Source of the DNA: Chloroflexota bacterium
GTDB taxonomy: Bacteria > Chloroflexota > Chloroflexia > Chloroflexales > Kallotenuaceae
Assembly: GCA_019240175.1 (NCBI GenBank)
Contig: JAFAYS010000881.1
Span: forward strand, 1 to 22,208
Direction: 5' to 3'
Length of the DNA stretch: 22,208 nt
The notes under the pieces were generated by a model that saw nothing but the letters and a program-made list of their open reading frames with translations, was not told the origin of the DNA and ran no database searches. The position numbers and the translations under genes are program-made. Of this stretch, positions 7,780 through 16,700 are shown piece after piece; the first letter of the stretch is position 1; each line of letters begins with the position of its first letter.

Positions 7780-10700
7780 ATGAGTGAGGAATCAACGCAG
7801 CTCGATGGGATCGCCGTCATTGGCATGGCGGGACGCTTCCCCGGTGCCCGGAATATTCGGCAATTTTGGGAAAATCTCTGCGGCGGGGTCGAATCGATAA
7901 CCTGGCTGGCGGACGACGAGATCGAGTCATCGTTGGAATGGTCACCCAACGACACGCTCAAACACATCAAGGCGGCGGCGATCCTCGACGAGATCGAAGA
8001 CTTTGACGCGGCTTTTTTCGGCTTCAATCCGCGCGAGGCCGAAATTATGGACCCGCAGCAGCGACTGTTTCTAGAGGCGGCCTGGGAAGCGCTGGAAGAT
8101 GCCGGCTACAATCCCATGACCTACGACGGCTCGATCGGGTTGTTCGCCAGCACCCAGATGAGCAGCTACTTGCTCAATAATCTCATGCCGCATCGCGCGC
8201 TCGTGGAGTCGATGGGCGCGCTGACGATGCGCATCGCCAACGACCGCGACTTCTTGCCCACACGTGTCTCATACAAGCTGAATCTGCGCGGGCCAAGTAT
8301 CGCCGTATCAACCGCCTGCTCGTCGTCGCTGGTTGCGACTCACATGGCTTGTCAAAGCCTGCTGGACTTCCAGAGCGATATCGTGCTGGTCGGCAGCGCC
8401 ACGATCAACGTACCGCAGAAGGCTGGCTATCCCTACGAAGAAGGCGGCATCATGTCGCCGGATGGTCATTGCCGCGCCTTCGATGCGGATGCTCAGGGCA
8501 CTTTTCGCGGCAACGGTCTGGGCATCGTCGTGCTCAAGCGGCTGGACGAGGCGCTCAACGACGGCGATCAGATCTACGCCGTGATCCGAGGCTCGGCGAC
8601 CAACAACGATGGATCAGGCAAGGTCGGCTACACCGCGCCAAGTGTCGATGGGCAGGCCGGCGTGATTCTGGCCGCGCAGATCGTCGCGGATGTCGATCCG
8701 ACCACGATCAGCTACGTCGAGGCGCATGGTGCCGGCACGCCGCTGGGCGATCCAATCGAGATCGCCGCGCTGACGCAAGCGTTTCGCACCGCTACCGACG
8801 AGACCGGCTTCTGCGCGATCGGCTCGGTCAAAACCAATATCGGCCATCTCGACTCGACGGCGGGCATCGCCGGGCTGATCAAAACGATCCTGGCGCTCAA
8901 GCATGGCCAGCTGCCGCCTAGCCTGAACTGCGAGCAGCCCAATCCGGCGATCAATTTTGGGAGCACGCCGTTCTATGTGAACACCGAGCTGCGGCCCTGG
9001 GACACCGACGACATGCCGCGCCGCGCTGGTGTGAGCTCGTTTGGCGTGGGCGGCACCAACGCGCATGTGATCCTCGAAGAAGCGCCGGCGATCGAGCCCT
9101 CCGATCCGGCGCAGCCCTGGCAACTGCTGCTGCTCTCGGCCAAAACCGCCGGCGCGCTCGACAGCGCCAGCGCGCAGTTGCTGGCCCATCTGCACCAGCA
9201 GCCAGACATCAATCTGGCGGATATGGCGTACACGCTACAGGTCGGACGGCAGGCCTTCGATCATCGGCAAATCGTGGTCTGCCGCGATCCCGCCGATGCA
9301 ATCGCCGTGCTGACCAGCCGTGACAAAACACGATTTGCGCGGCAGGAGCGGGAATCGCGCGACGTGCCGGTCGGCTTTATGTTTGCGGGCCTGGGCGATC
9401 ACTACGTCGAGATGGGTTTGGAGCTGTATCAGAGCGCGCCGGTTTTTCGCGCAACGATCGATCGTTGCGCGGAGTTGCTCAAGCCTGAGCTGCACCCAGA
9501 GGGTACCCGGGACCTGCGCGATGTGCTGTATCCGCGTGGCACCGCCGCTGAGCCGCAGCTGCCCGGCAGCGCGCCGGGTGCCGGCGGGCCAACCTACGAC
9601 GTGAGCCAATTGCTCGGTCGCGAGTCGGCCCAGACCGACGAGGTGCCGCTCAACCGCACGGATCTGGCGCAGCCGATCCTGTTTGTGCTGGAATATGCGC
9701 TAGCCCAGCAGTGGATCGCGTGGGGCGTAAAACCGCAAGCGCTGATCGGCCATAGCCTGGGCGAATACGTCGCCGCCACGGTGGCCGGTGTTTTCTCGCT
9801 GCCGGATGCGCTGCGTGTTGTCGCGGCACGTGCCCGGCTGATCCATGGACTGCCCGGCGGCGCGATGCTCACGGTTATGCTGTCCGAAGCCGAGCTGCAG
9901 CCGTATCTGAGTCCCGAGATCGCGCTGGCGGCGGTGAATAGCCCGCTGGTGTCGGTGGTGGCCGGCAGCCCCACGGCGATCGATGCGCTGGCGCAGCAGC
10001 TGCACGACGAGGGCATTGGCACGCGGCGGCTGGCAACCGCCCATGCCTTCCACTCGCATCTGATGGAGCCGATTCTGGATCGCTTCGTCGCGACTCTGAG
10101 CGGCGTGCGGCTCCACGCGCCACAGATTCCATTCATCTCAAACGTGACCGGCACCTGGATCACGTCTGCGGAGGCGACCGATCCACGCTACTGGGCGCGG
10201 CATCTGCGCCAGACCGTGCGCTTCGCCGAGGGCGTGCGGCTGTTGTGGAGTGAGCCGGGGCGGATTCTGATCGAGGTTGGGCCAGGCCAATCGCTGAGCA
10301 GCATGGCGCGGCAGCAGCCCAAGCAGCGCAAGACCGACCAGCGGCTCGCCCTGCCGACATTGCGCACCTCAAACGATCCGACCTCAGATCGCGCGATCAC
10401 CCTGACGGCGATCGGCAAACTATGGCTGGCCGGTGTGCCAGTCGACTGGGCAGCGCTGCACGCCGACGAGCGCCGTCAGCGGGTGTCACTGCCGACGTAT
10501 CCCTTCGAGCGGCAGCGCTACTGGATCGATCCGCCGCGCCTTGAGCCGGCAGCGACCGGAGCGAGCGCCGCGCAGCCCAGCCATTCGACCGGCTGGTGCT
10601 CTGTTCCATCTTGGCGCGAGTCGCCGCTGCCCGATTTCCAGCTGTCTGCTCTGGCGGCCAATCCCGCCGCCTGGCTGGTGATCACCGAACCTGCGGCTGT

Positions 10701-13700
10701 GTGGAGCGCCTTGAGTCAAACCGTGACGGAGATGCTGAGCGCGCATGGTCAGACGGTCCACTCCGTTACGTCGGCAGCCGCGCCCGACTGGCTCGCGGCG
10801 GCATCAGGGCCGCTGCCCGACGCGATCCTGTATTTCTGGCATGCCGAGCCTGCCGCGTTGGACCAGGCGCTCGACACGCTGCATGCCGTCGCACAAACGA
10901 TCGCCGAGCGTGTACCAGCGCATCCGGTGCGGCTGGTCGTCGTGACCACGCAGCTGCATGACATCCTGGGCGAAACGCCGATCGACCCGGCGAGCGCCAC
11001 GCTGGGAGGGCTCTGCGCCGCGATCAATGCGGCCAATCCTCTAGTCCAGGCAGGTACCATCGACATGGCAGCGGTAGCGGCGCGATCGCACCTGCTTGAG
11101 CGCCAGAGCCGCGCGCTGATCGCCGAGGCGATGCAGCCGTTGATCGTGCCGGCGGTTGCGTATCGTAACAGTAAACGCTGGGCTCAACGCTACGAGCCTG
11201 CTGCACTGGACGAGCTAACCGCTGAGCCGCGTGGTTTGCGCCAGGGCGGCGTCTACCTCCTGACCGGCAATGTCGATCAGTTTGGCGCGGAATGGGTGGC
11301 GCAGCTGGTTCAGCGCTGGAACGCGCGGATCATGTTGGTTTCGCCAAGCAGCACGTCGAATGGTGACAGCCAGCCGCAGATAATCGAGCAGCTGTTGCCG
11401 CTGATCGAGCGACAGGCCGTCGTGGTGCTGCCAGCAGATCTGTGCGATCCCGATCAGATGCAGGCGCTGATTGCTCAAGCCGAGCAGCGCTATGGCGCGC
11501 TTGATGGCGTGTTCTATGGCGCGCAGCCCGGCTCCGACAGCCACGATCGCGGCATCGACCATCTGGTCTGGCGCAAGAGCTTGCACGAGCTATCAGTTAT
11601 CGCGGAGATCTGCGCCGAGCGATCGATCCAGACGGTCGTCGTCTGCGTGTCGCTTGCCGGCCGCCTCGGTACACACGGGCCGTCTGCCGCGCTCAGCAGC
11701 GCTGTGCTGGATTCCTTCGTGCAACAGCAGCAGCTGAGTTCCACAGCCTGGATCAGCCTGGCCTGGGATACGACAAACGCGGCCGAGCAGATGCTGGCGG
11801 TTGAGCGCATCCTGGCCCACGGCGGGATCAGCCAGGCGCTGGTTGCACCCGGCGGGCTGCGTGACGGCGAGATTGCCAAAACCGCAGGACAAGCGCGTAG
11901 CCTTGCCAATACCCATGCTCGCCCCGATCTGTCTGAAAGCTATGTCGCGCCACGCAACGCCACCGAACGCCTGGTCGCCATGGTCTGGGAAGATCTGCTG
12001 GGCATTTCGCCGATCGGCATGGACGATAATTTCTTTGAGCTGGGCGGCCACTCGCTGCTGGCAACACGATTGCTTGGGCGGCTGCGTGAGCTGTTGGGCG
12101 TTGATCTGCCGCTGAACAGCCTGTTTGTCACGCCGACGATTGGTAAGCTGGCGGAGCAGCTTGCGATCGAGGTGCAGCCTGCGCCGGGCGTTGAGCCGAT
12201 GCCACACGTGCCGCGCGATCTGCCGCTGCCGCTTTCATTCAGCCAGCAGCGGCTCTGGCTGCTGCACCAGATCGACCCACAGGATATCTCCTACAACATG
12301 CCCTTTGCGGTGCGCGTCAGCGGCGCATTTGACGGCGCGGTGCTCATGCGCTGCATCCAGACGATCGTCGATCGCCATGAAACGCTGCGCACGACATTCG
12401 ACCGCGACGATGTGGAGCTGGATGGGCAGCCCTACCAGCGGATCAGCCCATCACAGCCGATCACGCTGATCGAGCACGATCTGGCTGGCCGATCCGCCCC
12501 AGATCAGCACGCGGAGCTGCAGCGGATCGTCGTCGAGACCGTGCGCCAGCCCTTCGCTCTCGCCACCGGACCACTGCTGCGGATCGGCCTGGTGAAGCTA
12601 GGAACAGAGGATCATGTGGTGTATCTGGTTATGCACCATATCATTTCCGATGGCTGGTCGATGGATGTGTTTGTCGGTGAGCTGATCAGCTTGTACGAGG
12701 CGTTCCGCGCCGATCAGCCGGTGCCATTGCCGGCACTCTCGGTGCAATACGCCGACTACGCGCAGTGGCAGCGCGACTGGCTGCGTGATGAGCGGCTGGC
12801 CGAGCAGCTTAAATATTGGACGCAGCAATTGGCAGGTGCGCCGCCGCTGCTGGCGCTGCCCACGGATCGCCCGCGCCCAGCCACGCGGTCTCATCATGGC
12901 CGACAATATCCAGTGGCACTCGACGCTGCACTAACCCGCGAGCTTAAGCAGCTGAGCCAGCGCGAGGGCGTGACGCTCTTCATGACGCTGCTGGGTGCGT
13001 TTCAGGTGCTGCTGGCGCGCTGGAGCGGCCAATACGATCTGGTGGTCGGCTCGCCGATCGCCGGGCGCTCACGGCCAGAGCTGGAAAAACTGATCGGCTT
13101 TTTTGTCAACACATTGGCGCTGCGCACCGACCTCGGCGGCAATCCGTCCTTCGTCGAACTGCTCGGGCGAGTGCGTGAAACAACGCTGGGCGCGTACACG
13201 CATCAGGACCTGCCGTTTGAGCGCCTGGTTGAAGAGCTGCGTCTAGAGCGTGACCTGAGCTACAACCCACTAATCCAGGTGCTGTGCTCGCTGCAAAATA
13301 CGCCTTTCACCGAGCTCAAGGTGCCCGACCTGAGCGTGACGCGGGTGGAGCTTGAGCAAGGTGTCGCGCCGTTTGATCTCATGCTGGCGCTGGCCGAGCA
13401 GAACGATCGGCTGGAAGGCGTGATCGAGTACAACACCGATCTGTTCGATCGCGCGACGATTGCGCGTGTGGCCGGATACTTTGAAACCTTGCTGTCTGGC
13501 ATCGTGGCAGCGCCGGAGCAGCCGATTGGCACGCTGCCGCTGCTGCCAAACGCCGAGCGCCGGCAGCTGTTGATCGACTGGAATCGCTCCGACGCCGACT
13601 ACCCTCACGCTACGGTTCATGAATTGTTCGAGGCGCAGGCCGCGCGTACACCAGACCGCACTGCGCTCGTGTTCCAGGGCGCGAGCCTGACCTATGCCGA

Positions 13701-16700
13701 GCTGAATGCGCAGGCCAATCAGCTGGTACATCACTTGCGCGCGCAGGGCGTGGGGCCGGATGTACTCGTCGCGCTGTATGTCGAGCGCAGTCTTGAGCTG
13801 ATCGTGGGCGTGCTGGCGATCTTGAAAGCTGGCGGCGCGTACGTTCCGCTCGATCCGAGCTATCCCGCCGAGCGCTTAAAGTACATGCTCGCACACAGCC
13901 AGGCACCGATTATTTTGACTCAGAATCGCCTGGTCGACCAATTGCCCGAGCACACGGCGCAGGTTTTCCGCCTCGACGCGGACTGGCCGCTGGTAGTTGG
14001 GCAGCCGACCACCAATCCGGCGCACACGGCACTGCCCGATCATCTGGCCTATCTCATCTTCACCTCGGGCTCGACGGGCAGGCCCAAGGGCATTGCGATG
14101 CCCCACCGGGCGCTGGTCAATCTGATGCGCTGGCAACTTGATCAGACGGTGCTGCGGGAGCCTGCACGCACGCTACAGTTCGCACCAATCGGCTTCGATG
14201 TATCGTGCCAGGAGTTGCTCACGAGCTGGGGTAGCGGCGGCACGCTGGTGCTGATCTCCGAGGAACAGCGCCGCGATCCGGTTGCCCTGCTGTCCGTGCT
14301 GCGCGAGCAGCAGGTTGCGCGCTTGTTTCTGCCGTTTGTGATGCTCCAACAGCTAGCCGAGGCCGCGCTCACGCTGGATCTAATTCCCGACAGTTTGCGC
14401 GAGATCATGACCGCTGGCGAGCAGCTTCAGATCACACCGTCGATCGCAGCGTTCTTTGAGCGACTGCCGGGCTGTACGCTGCACAACCACTACGGCCCGT
14501 CCGAGACGCATGTCGCGACGCATGAGACCCTGAGCGGCCCGCCAGCAGCCTGGGCCGCGCTGCCGCCCATCGGTCGCCCGATCGCCAACACGCAGACGTA
14601 CATCCTGGATGCACTACTCCAACCCGTGCCGATCGGCGCGGTGGGCGAGCTGTACCTGGGCGGCGCCGGGCTGGCACGCGGCTACTGGAATCGGCCTGAT
14701 CTGACCGCCGAAAAGTTTATTTCCGATCCATTCTCCGCTTCACCCAGCGCGCGGCTGTACCGCACCGGCGACCTGACGCGCTATCTGCCTGATGGCAGGA
14801 TCGAATTTGTGGGCCGGATCGACCAGCAGGTCAAGCTGCGCGGCTTTCGCATCGAGCTGGACGAGATCGCGGCTGTGCTGGCGACGCATCCGCAGGTCAG
14901 CGAGTGTGTGGTGGTGGCGCGGGAAGATCGAGCGGGCGATAAACGGCTGGTAGCGTACGTGACGGAAGAACCTAGAACCCAGAACCTAGAACCTAACGGG
15001 GAACAAACGAACAAAGGAACAAGGGAACAAAATTCTTTCCCCTCGCCTGCCGCAGCGGGAGAGGGGTGGCCCGCAGGCCGGGGTGAGGGCCTGCGCGAGT
15101 TCCTCGCCGTCCGCCTGCCCGACTACATGGTGCCGAGCGCCTTTGTGCTCCTAGATGCGCTGCCGATCACGCCCAGCGGCAAGCTGGACCGCCGCGCACT
15201 GCCCGCGCCGGATCTTGAGCAGTTGTCGCAGGCTGCCGCGTTTATCGCGCCGCGCACCCCGACCGAGGAATTGCTGGCCGGAATCTGGGCGCAGCAGCTC
15301 GATCGGTCCCAGGTGAGCGTCCATGCCAACTTCTTTGAGCTAGGCGGCCATTCGCTGCTGGCGACGCGGGTTGTTTCACGGCTGCGGGAAACCTTCGCGA
15401 TCGAGCTGCCGCTGCGCACGCTCTTTGAAGCGCCGACGCTGGCCACGCTGGCGCAGCGGATCGACCAGGCTCGCCGTGATAGCGCGGGCACGCTGTTGCC
15501 GCCGCTCACCGCGCAGCCACGTCCGGCTGAGCTGCCGCTGTCGTTTGCGCAGCAGCGGCTCTGGCTCCTGGATCGGATTGCACCCGGCGGCGCGGGCTAC
15601 AATCTGCCCGCCGCGATCCGGCTGCATGGATCGCTTGATCTAGCCGCGCTCAGCGGGAGCTTCACCGCAGTCGTAGCCCGGCACGAAGCATTACGCACCA
15701 CGTTTGCGCAAACGTCGAGCGGCCTTGCCCGACAGGTGATCGGTGAGCCGGTCCCACTCCAGCTAACCGTTATTGATCTACAGGATCTAGACACGGCAGA
15801 CCGCGAGGCAGAAGCGCTGGTGCTGGCGCGCGCCGAGGCCACGCAGCCGTTCGACCTCAGCTACGGCCCATTGCTGCGCGCCACGCTGCTGCGCCTAGCG
15901 ACTGAAGAGCATGTGCTGCTGGTGACGATGCATCACATCATCGCCGACGGCTGGTCGATCGGTGTGTTGATCGGCGAGCTTGCCACACACTACCGTGAGC
16001 TGCTGATCGGGAAGACGCCGTCGGATCTGCAAGCGCAGATGCTGCCGCTGCCGGTGCAATACGCCGACTACACGCTGTGGCAGCGCTCCTGGCTGCGCGA
16101 CGAGCGCCTGGCTGAGCAGCTGAGCTACTGGACCCGGCAGTTTGATCCGCTGCCGTCGATGTTGGCACTGCCTACGGATCGCCCGCGCCCGGCAGCGCAG
16201 ACCTACCACGGCGCGCTTGAACACTTCCAGCTCGACGCGGCGCTGCTGGACGGACTCAAGCGCCTCGGTCAGCAGCAGGGCACGACGCTGTATATGACGT
16301 TGCTGGCAGCCTTCCAAACCCTGCTATTCCGCTACAGCGGCCAGCCTGATGTCGTGGTTGGCTCGCCGATCGCGGGACGCACGCAGGCGGAGCTGGAAAA
16401 ACTGATCGGCTTTTTCGTCAACACGCTGGCGCTGCGCACCGACCTCAGCGGCCAGCCGTCCTTTGTCGAGCTGCTGCGGCGTGTGCGTGAAACAACGCTG
16501 GGCGCATATGCACATCAAGATCTGCCCTTCGAGCTGCTGATCGATGCGCTTCAGCCCGAGCGTGATTTGAGCCACCACCCGCTCTTCCAGGCGATGTTTG
16601 TGCTGCAAAATGTGCCAATGCCGGCGCTACAGCTGGACGATCTGCGCCTGGAGCCGGTCGAGCTCGATCCGGGCATTGCCAAGTTCGATCTGACGCTGAC

